Positions 39,758 to 52,028 of a stretch of DNA of 64,000 bases are shown in pieces. The notes under the pieces were generated by a model that saw only the letters and a list, made by a program, of their open reading frames with translations, had not been told where the DNA came from and ran no database searches. Made by a program: the position numbers and the translations under genes. Origin of the DNA: Sycon ciliatum (Eukaryota > Porifera > Calcarea > Leucosolenida > Sycettidae); assembly GCF_964019385.1 (NCBI RefSeq), contig NC_088644.1, positions 15,141,531 to 15,205,530 of the forward strand. Reading direction: 5' to 3'. The stretch's first letter is position 1. Every line of letters begins with the position of its first letter.

Positions 39758-41003
39758 ATGGCGGTCACCACAGTCACAGATAGTAGCAGTGCTGGTGAGG
39801 CTACAGGCACTCCACTGACCATAGGTCTCAGTATCACCATGCCGGTTGTTGTGAACCCTCTGGTTCTCTATAGTATCAGGAACGAACGACCCCACACGGC
39901 ACGAGGACGACTATTTATTCTCAACAGTATATTTCACTTCCATCGACTAATAACAATGAACAATGAATGGAACAACTGAACAACTAACACTAAAACCACC
40001 AGGTAGTTATAGCGTGAAAATGTCACAGCGTATATGAGAAAAGCATACAACTACAGCGCACACAGCAAACCGCACATAGCGCCTGTAGCGTATGCCACGT
40101 CGTAAACATCAGCGGTACGGCGGAGTCGGGATACAGCTGCATTGAAACGAACACAATGTCACAAGCGAGAAGGCCTTTCACTCTCGAGAACTTGTCGTTT
40201 CACAACACCGGTGACGCACCAAAAGACAAAAACGGAAGAAAATCTAAAGCGCATTACATGAACAATAAAGGTAATAGGGAGAGTGGTGACCAAGAGAGGA
40301 CAGTATAGACCGTTAGTATGGGGTGCTTCATCCCCACATCCCCAAACCGAGAGGTGCGATCTGTAAAGAACAGTGAGACGATCAACATGAAGGGCTTTAA
40401 AGCACGTCCCAAGACCATGGCTGGTCTGAGATGTGTTTGTTGACACCTGTGAGTGGAGAGTGATTGGCCAGACGGGGAAAGACGTCCTCGGGGTGGCTGT
40501 TCCACACGCGTCCAAAAGATTACAACATATGGGCCAATCGCGGTCATCCATGCTTATAAGAACGAAATGGCGCTTTTAGTGACATTTTGCATACAAATCC
40601 CCATCTAGTAGGGCGCAGTCACCCAGTTTCGGTGGAAGTCCGCGAGTTCGATTGGGAATAGAGGAGGAATAAGAGGGGAGCATCTCAGCTTCCTCGGACC
40701 AAGACCATTCGACTCAGCACCCCGAAGACTACAACTGTGGACAAAACAACTAATGAACTGATTTCGAAGGACATAATTATACTCGTGCGTGCATATTGAT
40801 TCCCTCCGCCAAAGCGTTACAATTACCCTATATAACTAGCGAATAGCATCATTATGTTTTATCGTCTGATGAGTACTCGAGTGTTTATGAACACGAAACT
40901 CCAAGTTACGAGAAAGATTTTTGGTCCCTGTTGTTCTGCCTTTGGGTACGTAGATCTATGCATTTTAGCGCACAGACCTTGCAAGTGCTAGCGCATAATC
41001 AAC

Positions 41004-41187
41004 TACAGTCAACTTCGCTAATAACGACTGCGGATATAACGACAATTCGCGAATAACGACAGCATTTCCATGCCCAGAGCAAAGTCCCTTCCATCTGTAA
41101 TACATAATGAGACTTCGGGTATAACGACACTTCGCGGACACTTTTTTGATTCCCCAGCGAGTGTCGTTATAAGCGAAGTTGACTGCA
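41004..41187. mobile_element. Tc1/pogo-like MITE, about 184 bp
   Basis: TACAGTCAACTTCGCTAATA and the inverted TATAAGCGAAGTTGACTGCA end the element. TA-CAGT termini suggest a pogo/Tigger-like source. Confidence 0.82.
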
Positions 41188-43309
41188 TCAACGAGTTGCT
41201 AAAACTAAATTTAGGCAATGGGCATATGGGGAACGGGTCACTCGTTTTCGCTCTCAATCTCATTCACGAGTCATTCACGAGTCGCTAAAACTCCCCACTG
41301 TAAATACCAGTACCACGACCCACTGCATGCAGCCAGATCTCACAGACTCAAAATCAGTCACACAGTCATCTGGTCTTCACTTCCGTTGTCGGTGAGAGCG
41401 TGGACGTAGTCGTAGATCTACTATCGTGCATTCGTAATCATGGTAATGCCTACTGATGCCTGCCTGCTGCAGTGATGGCGCGAAAGTACGAACCTGGCCT
41501 TTGCCCGTTTAGAAACTTTAGTTGCACAGAGTCGGTGACTGTGTAGACTAGTAGAGAAGATGAGCGAAGCAGGCGCTGACCTCAACAAATATTTTTTGGT
41601 CAGCCGCAGATCATCCACTCAGCAAGGCTTCCAGGGGCGTACATAGGGCGGTTCCCGGGATGCCCGGGAACCAGTAAAAAGATTCCATGTGGGCACAGAG
41701 AATTTGTTGATCCAGGCCCAGCGCTCACAGTGCAAGTGCATGCCTGGCATCCGCCTGACGGTCCGATCGAGGACGGTGACTAGCCCAGGTGTGAAAGTAG
41801 TGCTGGGACACAGCGTACTGAACTGAGGACGGTGACTAGCCCAGGTGTGAAAGCAGTGCTGGGACACAGCGTACTGAACTGGGTTCAACAAAGTCTCTAC
41901 TGTAGTTACATCGCCGGATTCCTCGATCTCAGAGTAAAATTTTCCTTTGGAGTTTGTTTTGACAAAGTAATTAGTTGGTCGTGTTTTGACAATGCTTTCG
42001 CTTTGTGGAAAAGAAAAAATGAAGCGTCGACATCCAGAGGGCCAGCGCTCTATTCAGAGCTATTTTGAGCTGCAGACAAAGCGTGTGGCCAGTGCTAGTG
42101 GCGAAGGTCAAGCGATAGATGAGAATGCAGACGCACCTGACTTGCAAGCGAAGTCTGCATCCAACGAGCAGCGTTGAGGAAGGAATCGTCGGCGAAGCTG
42201 TAGAGCGACCGTTGTTGGAAGCTGCTGGATCATCCAAAACAAACTTCAATGACATGGGAGTGTGTTGGACGGGATATTCTGAAAGTCGACGTCCACAGCG
42301 GAATCCAGTCCCCCGAAATTTGCTTGACACGGAAAAGATTTCCGTCATCGACAATCATTGTGCGCCACCGAAGGCGAAGGATTTCGTTTCCTGTGCGTGT
42401 CCAGACGGATGGCAAACAGCGCCACTTTCAACTACCCTTGTTAGAGGAGTTACCCTGGGTAGCCTTTTGACAGGCATGCAATGGTGGCTTCTGCTTGCCC
42501 TGTGTGATGTTTGCTCCAGATGATTCGAAACTTAGGCAGCTTTCAAGACCGCATGCAATCGTCATGTTGAACAAAACATCCATAAAACGGGGAAAAATTC
42601 TGTCCTTTAAAATCATAAATGCGTAGCAATGACATCATCGTCCAGCAGCTTGTGGATGTTAATTTCACCCAGTCTGAGGAGAATATGCAGAAACTCCGTG
42701 GGATACGAAAAACAGCACTTCAATTGTGTGGAATGTTGGTGCATCAGTTGGCATGGGAACCACTCCTGGAGGCGAGCGGCGTACGCCCCTGGCTTCTGAG
42801 TGAAAATAGCCTTTTTCGGATCCACAGATGGGAACAGCTCGTGTATTCATGGTGTGGAAGTCCAGAAGCCACCTGCTCAGCTTATACTAGTTATAGAAGG
42901 CAGAGATGGAAAGGTGTTCTTTGTGACGGCAGCAGTGCAGCGCGCTGCTCAACGAAATATCGGTCACGGATTTGCAGTCGTTACAATCTGCTGGTTACGG
43001 CTGAGTGAACTAGTTCATGGGTGAATGAACGGCGCAAGAAGACTACATCTGTCCAATGTCTTGTTTGATGTGTCGAAGAAGCAAGCCAGTTGTCTCGGCC
43101 GCAGAACACGCGCCAACTTTACCAAGAAAAATGAATCCGGTTAGTGGACGAGTTTTTTTCTCAGCCGATGCCTATCCTGTTTCCCACTGCAAACGCTGTT
43201 GTCATAACCTTTCCAACACCTTTCTCTTGTATGTTGAAGGTGGTGTTCGTTGTCCAGCGAATTCTGCAGTGCCCGAGGACTAGGGTGACTCCAGAAAGAG
43301 TGAGCCACT
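41188..43309. other. Upstream region of the right CCP gene, with transposon remnants
   Basis: 41640-41680 has a palindrome (GGTTCCCGGG-AT-GCCCGGGAACC) beside CAGGGGCGTACATAGG, probably a transposon end. 41756-41880 holds a direct repeat of GAGGACGGTGACTAGCCC. 42000-42175 encodes MKRRHPEGQRSIQSYFELQ, resembling the start of hAT-family proteins, then breaks. No promoter motif is convincing before 43310. Confidence 0.4.
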
Positions 43310-43358
43310 ATGGCGTGGCGCGCAGCAATGGTCCTAATTGCGTTCCTGGCACTGGCAG
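43310..43358 (+). CDS. Signal-peptide exon of the right CCP gene
   Basis: ATG at 43310 opens a 16-codon exon, MAWRAAMVLIAFLALA, a textbook signal peptide core, followed by a perfect donor GCAG|GTGAGT in phase 1. It fits the phase-1 acceptor of the exon at 44645. The preceding context ACTATGG is acceptable for initiation. This marks the start of a secreted or membrane CCP protein distinct from the left gene. Confidence 0.82.
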
Positions 43359-43922
43359 GTGAGTAAGCTGAGTGAACTGTTCGTTTGTGACAACAAACTC
43401 CTCTCACATTATTCAATATGGAGTGAAATTTTACATGCAGAGTCATAGATGTATGTGTTGATAACTATGACCAATATCATCAGGCCTGGCCTCTGTAGGT
43501 GTAGGGGGTCCGAGGCTATTAATATTTCAAGCTGTCGAAAGTATTCTTCTAATAGCATAACCACGAAATGGAGGGTTAGCTTAGGGCAAAGCAGTAACAC
43601 CAGTGCACTCTGACGAAAATACCTCAGGGTTTATAGAAATACATGTCGCGTACCTCCATATCTTTTTCCGCGGGGGGGGGGGGGAGGAGTACGAGTGCAG
43701 CCTTGCTCAGACGTCTAATAGTGGTTGTGTTGTTGCAGTGTGAAGCCGAGATAGTTTTATAGCCAGGACTATCTACTGAAACAGCACAGCTAATTGGTAG
43801 ACCGTTTTCATTAGACATCTCGTCCTTTTTCCTATTGTAGCGATACATCCTGAGCTAGAAAAACTACAGTTTTGGCCAGAGAAATCCAACCTCATGAATA
43901 ATGTAGTGCTGTGTTCAGAGTG

Positions 43923-43973
<51 letters not shown>

Positions 43974-44007
43974 CAGAGTGTTGTGTGTGTATGTGTGTGT
44001 GTTCAGT

Positions 44008-44073
<66 letters not shown>

Positions 44074-44101
44074 TGTGTGTGTGTGGGGGGGGGGGGGGGG
44101 T
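43923..44101. repeat. (GT)n microsatellite with G run
   Basis: About 160 bp of nearly pure GT with a few interruptions, ending in a G run of about 17 (44085-44100). It lies in intron 1 of the right CCP gene. Confidence 0.97.
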
Positions 44102-44644
44102 GATATTGCTGCGTCACACTCAGCGCTATCGTAATCATTAGGTTGGATTTCTCTGTTCAGGGCTGTAGACAAATTGCTTTGTGATCGCATACTACAATGG
44201 CTGTGTATGCTTTGACGGTGACAGATTGTTACAAGGCGGAGGACGTACGGCAGTGCTATGTAGTAGCCAGAAATAGGTCATCTCAACACATACTAGTAGC
44301 TTGTGGGTCAGTTACTGGGAGAAGTGATATTTTGCCTGATTGTTGTGCTGTAGGCCATGAAGAGGCAGTGTTCTGGATCCACAGTTTTGGCAAGTGAAAT
44401 CTGCCCTCGTAAATAATTATAACAGCTCCAGGCTGCATGTCCCTGCCACTATAGGAAACTATGCTCTTCAGAGAACGTGGCTCATTCATCGCGTTGGACT
44501 TTACCACCACTAGAATGACTGTGTTCTATTGCACATAAATAATGACGATTATTACTACTCAGAGTGCTAAGGTTGTGCTAAACAATGTGAAGTTTTAATC
44601 CCTCTATCCTGTTCCTCTTCACTCTTTCTTTGTACAATTCGCAG

Positions 44645-44935
44645 CGGATCGTCAGTGCTGCAGTGGGAGTGAAAACGTGACCTTTGAACAGAATTGTACA
44701 AGTGGAGACTTGCAAAACACACCCAACACTACACCAAGCAATGCCTTTCATCAGGCAATGCAGACAAACACATTCAAATTTGATGCAACGTCGAACAAGT
44801 GTGTTATCACTTCCCAATATAAATGCAACCCTGGATATGGTTTCAGGAAAGGCAGTGCCCAGACTGATTGGGGTCAGAAAATCAAGTTCGAATCAAATGA
44901 TGGCATTGAGTGGACTGTTCAGAAGGAATGTACTG
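44645..44935 (+). CDS. Cysteine-rich, CCP-like exon of the right CCP gene
   Basis: Bounded by AATTCGCAG|CG and TACTG|GTAGGT, phase 1 at both ends, 291 bp. The peptide begins DRQCCSGSENVTFEQNCTSG. It continues CVITSQYKCNPGYGFRKGS and ends IEWTVQKECTG. The C-x-x-G-Y and W...C features match Sushi, but the module is longer than usual and has a CC pair near its start, so it may be a divergent domain. It splices in frame to the signal peptide and the exon at 53834. Confidence 0.78.
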
Positions 44936-45062
44936 GTAGGTGTGGTAAATTATACCTTTCCTCCATTTAAATAGACTGTTTTGACAATGGGTGACTTCTG
45001 GGCCAGTAACGTCATAATTTTGCAAGTGATTATAGTCGACCTACTCTTATAACGATAACCCC

Positions 45063-45751
45063 TATCTCTTAGCCTGTCACCAGGAAACCCTATATATAGG
45101 GTTTGACATAACGCTACACATAAAGACCCTATATATAGGGTTAGGACCCCTAAAGAAAGGGTTTGATCAGTCCTCACAACTGGGCACACAATACACACAG
45201 TTTCACTTGGTTTTTTTTTGATATTTTCACTGCATTGCCATTGATGTTAGCAGGAGCGCTCCTACGACGTGCGCGAGTGTCGCCGCATTTGCTGCTTCCG
45301 ACCCACGTGTGGATCAGCTGATGCAGAAACGGCAATGGCGGGAGCGGCAGCTGCGACAGCCGCTGTTGATGCTTCGCCTTCTTCTTCAGGAGCATCCGAC
45401 GCTGCTGGAACATCGACATCATCATCCTGAGTCGACACCAGGTCGCCAGGAACATTCTCATCGCCCGAGTTCGTCTCCACTAACTCAAGTTGCTCTTCCT
45501 CCATCGTGAAAAATCAAACCCTAGATATAGGGTCTAGAAAATGTTACGACAGCGCTGCACTAAAACTAACCGTACTCGAAGAAAACAGCAACAAAATGAT
45601 CACGGTCTTCAGCAAGAGAACCGTACGTACATTCTACGTATGTAGGCCCAGGCGTCTAGTTGCCATAGCAGCCAAGTGGGCTCTCAAGAGAGCTCAAGAT
45701 AGAACGCGCGGCTGAAAACCCTATATATAGGGTTTGACAGGCTAAGAGATA
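45063..45751. mobile_element. TIR transposon T1, copy 2
   Basis: 689 bp with the same perfect TIRs and AACCCTATATATAGGGTT palindromes as copy 1. Near-identity implies recent transposition. It inserted at TA inside the MITE. Confidence 0.9.
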
Positions 45752-45824
45752 ACAATATCACCTGTATAACGATATTTTTCTGTCAAACCGAATCACTCCA
45801 TTGACTTTTGTATACAATGGCTCA

Positions 45825-46622
45825 GTGTTACCAAGTGCCCTCTACCCCCATGCGTACTGCCCAGTGCCATTTTGTAGATTTTTTCAGAGTTTTGCGTACT
45901 CGTTTTTTTCCGGGTCAACATTTTGACAGATTATTAGTGTAATTTCCCCCCAAATGGCGAAGAGATCGATCAAATATTTAGATATAACCAGTACTAGTAT
46001 TTACAGAGATGAAAATACGGCGCGCGATATCTCTGGAGTCCGACATCGTCACTCTTCGGTGATTATTGCATTGGACAGATGGATGTTTTCGCTACCACGT
46101 AGACGCTTCGATTGTTGAATTTGCATAAGAAACGATGGAGTTACGAAGGTTTTAGTACCGTACTGGCAATATATGTTGCCGCGTAACGCGTAACGCAGGG
46201 GGGTGCGGCGTAACGCGCGACCAGGCTAGTGCGAAAAATTTTCGTTGCGTTCGTAACGCGCGTCCGGCGGGGTGAGGCGATCTTTTCATTGCAAAAAAGG
46301 CTGAAAACTGTGAAAGCACGTGTACCGCGTGGTGAAAAGTTCAAAACTGGACGCAGCAGGAAGTCCTGCAATAGCAAAAAAAGGAATGCGGCAATATAGA
46401 AACCTGTGTAACGGCTCCTGTGCGACTTTGCATGTAACGCCCTGCGTGCGGTAAACATGTGCCAATGTAACGCTTCATGGCCTCACTGCGACCATATATA
46501 ACGCCAGTACGGTAATCGATAATACATGATCGTTTGCGAGATAATTCGATTGAAATCCGTACTGCGGACAAACCTTCGTTTTTCCGTAAAAAATACGGAC
46601 AAAAACGGGCGGTTGGCAACAC
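45825..46622. mobile_element. About 0.8-kb TIR element nested in the MITE
   Basis: The ends GTGTTACCAAGTGCCC and GGGCGGTTGGCAACAC are inverted with four mismatches, and similar TGGCT strings flank both ends. The interior is rich in AACGCG and has no ORF of note. Confidence 0.6.
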
Positions 46623-46938
46623 CATTGGCTAACCTCTATAACATTATTGCTATAAGTTTAACGATATTACCCCCATATATTGACCTTTGATAAGTACCCA
46701 CACTCATTAGTGGCCACACCATCAACAGTATGAAATTCAAATAAATTTGCTTGACTCAATAAATACCAGTGCGCTTTTCCATGCAACACAGCACGTTTTC
46801 CTAAAAAGGAGTATTTTATAAAAAGTATGTATTGGCCTTAGTGGCATTTTAAATAAAAGGGGGTTTGTCAACTGACAACCGCTCTATTTTGTTGCTATTG
46901 ACTCTTGGCGCGTGCGCTGGATGAAAAAATATTTTATT

Positions 46939-47621
46939 CCCGTAGCTATGCAGAAGACGTTACTTCAGTAACGTCTGGCGCTAGCCAGGGTCCACACAGC
47001 TTTAATTTGGTATTTGTGTGTTTGTGTCACGCCTGGCGCTATCCCATATCTGTCCCGTACCGTACCGTACCATCAAACACAGCTGGCCACATACAGCTGG
47101 CCGCAATATTCAAATAGGGCTTTCAAACGCAAGATCATAACGTGAAGCAACTTGGAAGAATGGGTATGAATGCGAAGTGTATGGGGGAATGCATGTAGGG
47201 TGATAGTGCGGGTTCGAATCCCAGGATACGCCTGAAAAAAAAATAGGAGAATTGAAAAATTTATAACATACCTATGCTTTTTTTTTTGCCGTCATCAAGG
47301 CGGTAGACGGTGTCGTATTACCCTTGATCGTACCTGTCTCGTACCTATCCCGTACCGTACGGTACCATCAAAGACGGCTGGCCACAATGCATATTCAAAT
47401 AGGGCTTTCAAATGCAAGATCATAACGTGAAGCAACTTGGAAGAATTAGTATGTATGCGAAGTGTATCGGGGGATGCATGCAGGACGCGCGATAGTGCGG
47501 GTTCGAATCCTAGGTTATGTCTTTATTTTTTAAGAATTTATAACATCCCTATGCTTTGTTTTGTCTAGGTCATCAAGGCAAAAAAGCATAGCGTAGGGCC
47601 CTGAGCTTCCAAGCTCTCTCG
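46939..47621 (+). mobile_element. R1 family copy with two tRNA-like modules
   Basis: Runs from CCCGTAGCTATGCAGAAGAC with the hairpin, through two modules with box B at 47211-47221 and 47500-47510, to AGCTTCCAAGCTCTCTCG. Upstream (46860-46938) is a leader, ACTGACAACCGCTCTATTTT, that recurs inverted at 52200-52250. Confidence 0.8.
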
Positions 47622-47668
47622 TTAGTGATGTCGAATTGGCGCGTGCGCTGGATGAAAAATTATTTTAT

Positions 47669-49262
47669 TCCCATAGCTATGCAAAAGACGTTACTTCAGT
47701 AACATCTGGCGCTACCCAGGGTCCACACAGCTTTAATTCCCGTAGCTATGCAGAAGACGTTACTTCAGTAACGTCTGGCGCTAGCCAGGGTCCACACAGC
47801 TTTAATTCCCGTAGCTATGCAGAAGACGTTACTTCAGTAACGTCTGGCGCTAGCCAGGGTCCACACAGCTTTAATTTGGTGTTTGTTTGTTTGTTTGTTT
47901 GTTTGTTTGTTTGTGTCACGCCTGGCGCTATCCTGTATCTGTCCCGTACCGTACCGTACCAACAAAGACAGCTGGCCACAATATTTTTGTTTGTTTGTGC
48001 CATCGGCATGCCTGGCGCTATCCCGTACCTGTCCGGTACCATCAAGTGTACGGTACCAGTGATCTAGCCAAAGCCGGCTCAGCCGGCATTTTGCCGGCTG
48101 GGAGGGCGACCCGCCGGCTGAGACAGCTCCAAGGGTAATTTTGGCCGGCTGCAGTCACCAGGTCACCCCCATGTAGACTGTAGTGCACTGCACTAGCACT
48201 TGAGTGGAGATGGTGGAGTACAACCCATATCCTAGGCTCGAGTAGGTATGTACTACAGTACAGTACGTAGCACTGGCTACTCAGGCTCAGTGCTAGCTCT
48301 TCACTCAAGATCAAGCTCAAATGCACTTGAGTATGCACTTGAGTACGTCAGTAAAATGTAACAGGTTGGGTCATGGTTCGCTGCTTCTGGTGGTGTACAG
48401 GCTGTGGCTAGGCTGGGTCTTGTCAGATGACCAATGTACACTGCATGCAGACATGACGTTGGTGAACACATGATCCATGCTCATGTAGCTGTTTGCTTCC
48501 TTTTTCATATTTTGTTAATTTACCTATAATCACATTTTCACAACTGCCTGATAAATGCCCATAATTGGACGAAGCGAAAGGAGATGCAAGCTGCAATGAA
48601 AGATTTGTAGTGGTGTGTGTGTGTCTGTGTGGATACGTGACTGACGGCGGGGTCTGGGGGCGCAGCCCCCAGAACGATGCATTTTAACTAGAACGTTGGC
48701 CGGCTGGCATAAAATCCTGGCTAGACCTCTGGGTACCATCAAGAGAATGAGTATATATGCGAAGTGTATCGGGGAATGCATTCAGTGCAGTACCATTTTG
48801 TGTGGATTTGTGTGCGAGGCCGAGATCCCACTAGCAGGCTGGCTGGGCCGCCTGTCGAACAGCCCGGGAATCGCATGTAGGCCGATAGCATAATAATTAT
48901 AACGCGTATACAGTCATGTAGATGTATGGCAGGGAGTCATATTATGTAAACGACTCCCTGCTGTATGGGGAGATTTTCTGGAAAGAAATACGAAGTAGGG
49001 AGACGAGAAAATGCAATTAGAATGGATGTTAGTTGCCGTCAGTATAATAATAAGAAGAAGACGAACGCCCGTGGTCGGCAGAGTCAGCGCCGGTCCCAGG
49101 AAACGGCAGGACAGACATCCCGTCGACTCCAGAACGCCCGTGATCGGCAGAGTCAGCGCCGGTCCCATAGCTATGCAGAAGACGTTACTTCAGTAACTCA
49201 TTGAAACGTTTTTGCAATACAATGAAGTAGCTAATCAAAGGAAAAAAACGTTTCCATCAGTT
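47669..49262 (+). mobile_element. R1 composite copy homologous to 21467-22997
   Basis: Begins with three tandem 69-bp hairpin units (47669-47875), then (TTTG)n, then the inner segment shared with the 21.5-23 kb composite (48738-49260). A 674-bp element at 48058-48731 interrupts it. Confidence 0.82.
48058..48731. mobile_element. 674-bp insertion with GGTACC target duplication
   Basis: Flanked by GGTACC at 48052-48057 and 48732-48737. The homologous R1 composite at about 22690 has a single GGTACC and no insert. The ends AGTGATCTAGCCA and TGGCTAGACCTCT are inverted imperfectly. GCCGGC motifs cluster at both ends. Confidence 0.82.
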
Positions 49263-50878
49263 CTAACAACATGCACGATGAGCTAGGCAACAAAGCATAG
49301 CGCAGGGCCCTGAGCTTCCAAGCTCTCTCGTTTGGTATTTGTTTGTTTGTGTGTTTGTTTGTTTGTTTGTTTGTGTCACGCCTGGCGCTATCCGTATCTG
49401 ACGGCAAAAAAGCATAGGATGTTATAAATTTTTCAATTCTCCTTTTTTTTTCAGGCATATCCTGGGATTCGAACCCGCACTATCGCCCTACATGCATTCC
49501 CCCATACACTTCGCATTCATACCCATTCTTCCAAGTTGCTTCACGTTAATCTTGCGTTTGAAAGCCCTATTTGAATATTGCGGGCAGCTAGACGGTGTCG
49601 TATTACCCTCGATCGTGCCTGTCCCGTACCTATTCCCTACCGTACCGTGCCATCAAAGATGGCTGGCCACAATGCATATTCAAATAGGGCTTTCAAATGC
49701 AAGATCACAATGTGAAACAACTTGGAAGAATTAGTATGTATGCGAAGTGTATCGGGGGCTGCATGCAGGGCGCGCGATAGTGCGGGTTCGAATCCCAGGT
49801 TAAAAAAAAGGATTTTTTTAAAGAAAACATCCCTATGCTTTTTTTTGTCTAGGTCATCAAGGCAAAAAAGCATAGCGCAGGGCCCTGAGCTTCCAAGCTC
49901 TCTCGTTTGGTGTTTGTGGCGGGCGGGCGGACCTTTGTCTGGCGCTATCCTGTATCTGTCCCGTACCGTACCATCAAAGACAGCTGGCCACAAACAGCTG
50001 GCCACAATATTCAAATAGGGCTTTCAAATGCAAGATCATAACGTGAAGCAACTTGGAAGAATGAGTATGAATGCGAAGTGTATCGGGTAATGCATGTAGG
50101 GCGATTGTGCGGGTTCGAATCCCAGGTTATGCCATAACATCCCTATGCTTTTTTGCCTAGGTCATCAAGGTGGTAGACGGTGTCGTATTACCCTCGACCG
50201 TACCTGTCCCGTACCGTTCTGTACCATCAAAGACGGCTGGCCACAAACAGCTGGCCACAATATTCAAATAGGGCTTTCAAATGCAAGATCATAACGTGAA
50301 GCAACTTGGAAGAATTAGTATGTATGCGAAGTGTATTGGGGGATGCATGCAGGGCAATAGTGCGGGTTCGAATCCCAAGTTATGTCTAAAAAAATAGGAG
50401 AAATGAAAAATTTACTATGCTTTTTTTGCCTAGGTCATCAAGTCAAAAAAGCATAGTTTAGGGCTCTGAGCTTCCAGGCTTTCTCGTTCCGTGTTTGTTT
50501 GTTTGTGGCATCGGCATGCCTGGCGCTATCCCGCACCTGTCCCGTACCGTACCATCAAAGACAGCTGTCCACAATATTCAAATAGGGCTTTGAAATGCAA
50601 GATCATAACGTGAAGCAACTTGGAAGAATGAGTATGTATCCGAAGTGTATCGGAAAATGCATGCAGGGCGATAGTGCGGGTTCGAATCCTAGGTTATGTC
50701 TATAAAAAATAGAAGAAATGAAAATTTCCCTATGCTTTTTTTGCGTAGGTCATCAAGGTGGTAGATGGTGTCGTATTACCCTCGAATGCAAAGAGAAAGT
50801 TTATAATAACATGCATGATGAGCTAGGCAAAAAAGCATAGCGTAGGGCCCTGAGCTTCCAAGCTCTCTCGTTAGTGAT
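49263..50878. mobile_element. Cluster of R1 tRNA-like modules
   Basis: Box B sequences lie at 49465-49475 (minus), 49785-49795, 50112-50122, 50365-50375 and 50679-50689 (plus). Each is preceded by GCAACTTGGAAGAA...GCGAAGTGTATCGG. Blocks alternate with GAGCTTCCAAGCTCTC ends and TTTG runs. Confidence 0.78.
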
Positions 50879-52028
50879 GTCGAAAAAATATTGACTTTTC
50901 GGGCCAGTCACCCATCGTCAGAACACACACACAACACCACACATACAAGGGGCGAACCTGGCCTTTTATAACGAAAGCAAGCAAGAGTGAATGTATGTCC
51001 ATGTACAAAACAAACGAAACACACAATAGCCATATGCAATTGAGTGTATGAATTTGCATGTACAACAGACAAGGAGAAGTGCGCTGAAAGAGTGGGTATG
51101 CAGCAGCTCAGCAGATAAAGTGCAGGAAATGTGTGTACGAAGGTGTATACCACAATTTGTGCGTGTACAACCCTATACAGACACAGCACGATTTAGCAGT
51201 TTCACTGTGAGGGTGCTAGCGCCTTCAATGGCCATCCGAAGGAGATATTGATCTCCGGACGACGCTCTCGAATCTCGATGGACTCCCTGATTTTTCTTCT
51301 TGCCATCTGTGTTTCCACAGCCAGTACTTGTGCCTCAATGAAAATCACATCTGTGCTCTTGATGGTTCCGTGCTGCTGGTGATCAGTAGCCATGTGGCAG
51401 TTGCGGGCCGCGGTGGCCATTTGTGCGCCCTTGGAGGGCAGATGCTAGTTTCAGGCATGCATCTTTACTCAATCAATTATCAATTAACGCATGCTCCGTA
51501 TTCGGAAGCATACACGACCCACACACAGACACAGCAGTAGTTGGTACAAGAAAACACGGAGCAAGAGTCATGCAAGCCAATGCAACTAACAAAGAGAGCC
51601 AGGCACGAAGGCTGCTGAAAGGTGTACATATGCCAAGCGAGCTGCTGAGAGAGTTTGCGCATGCGCACAACGGCGCATCCGTGGGCTGGCGTGAACACGC
51701 GCGTGATAGACATCAGCATACAGTGAAAACATTAAGTCACCGCGTTAACATACTTTAGCTACGCAAAACTTGCAAGAGCATATTCTTGAATATTTGAATT
51801 GTCCAAAAGAAATCATGGCAACCCCCAACCCAAGGTGTCTATTGTATATTTGTGCACGCCATAGTGAGCGGTACGTTGTGCGGGTGTCTGCGTGTCAGAG
51901 CATGGGTACACCAGTGGCGTGTGCGTGCATGTGTGCGCTTGTGTCTGTCTGCGTAGGTGCACGAGTGCCCAAGCTGGGCGTGCGGGTGCACTTGGAGGTG
52001 CTTGCATGTTCACGGGTGCAGGGGCTAA
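50879..52028. other. Unassigned insertion-like block
   Basis: Interrupts the R1 cluster. CA-rich in places. No domain, RNA or inverted end recognised. Confidence 0.4.

Larger units (their letters stand above)
38560..40736. mobile_element. Possible 2.2-kb element with perfect 20-bp inverted ends
   Basis: AGTTGTAGTCTTCGGGGTGC at 38560-38579 is exactly inverted at 40717-40736. Inside are two MITEs and a tandem duplication but no transposase. The motif CGGACCAAGACCATTCGACT near the right end recurs as a variant at about 39482, so two related elements may be nested. 39760-40690 has no recognised feature. Confidence 0.55.
45031..46690. mobile_element. pogo/Tigger-like MITE interrupted by two later insertions
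   Basis: TATAGTCGACCTACTCTTAT and the following CTATAACGATATT motifs match the intact MITE at 55835. Transposon T1 (45063-45751) and another TIR element (45825-46622) split it. MITE-like sequence resumes at 46623-46690. Confidence 0.75.

Noticed and set aside
43894-44141. Long Cys/Val ORFs
   Set aside because: They are translations of the GT microsatellite.
49785-50689. Perfect box B motifs suggesting a tRNA gene cluster
   Set aside because: Acceptor and anticodon arms do not fold, and the units are identical R1 modules; tRNA-related repeats, not tRNA genes.
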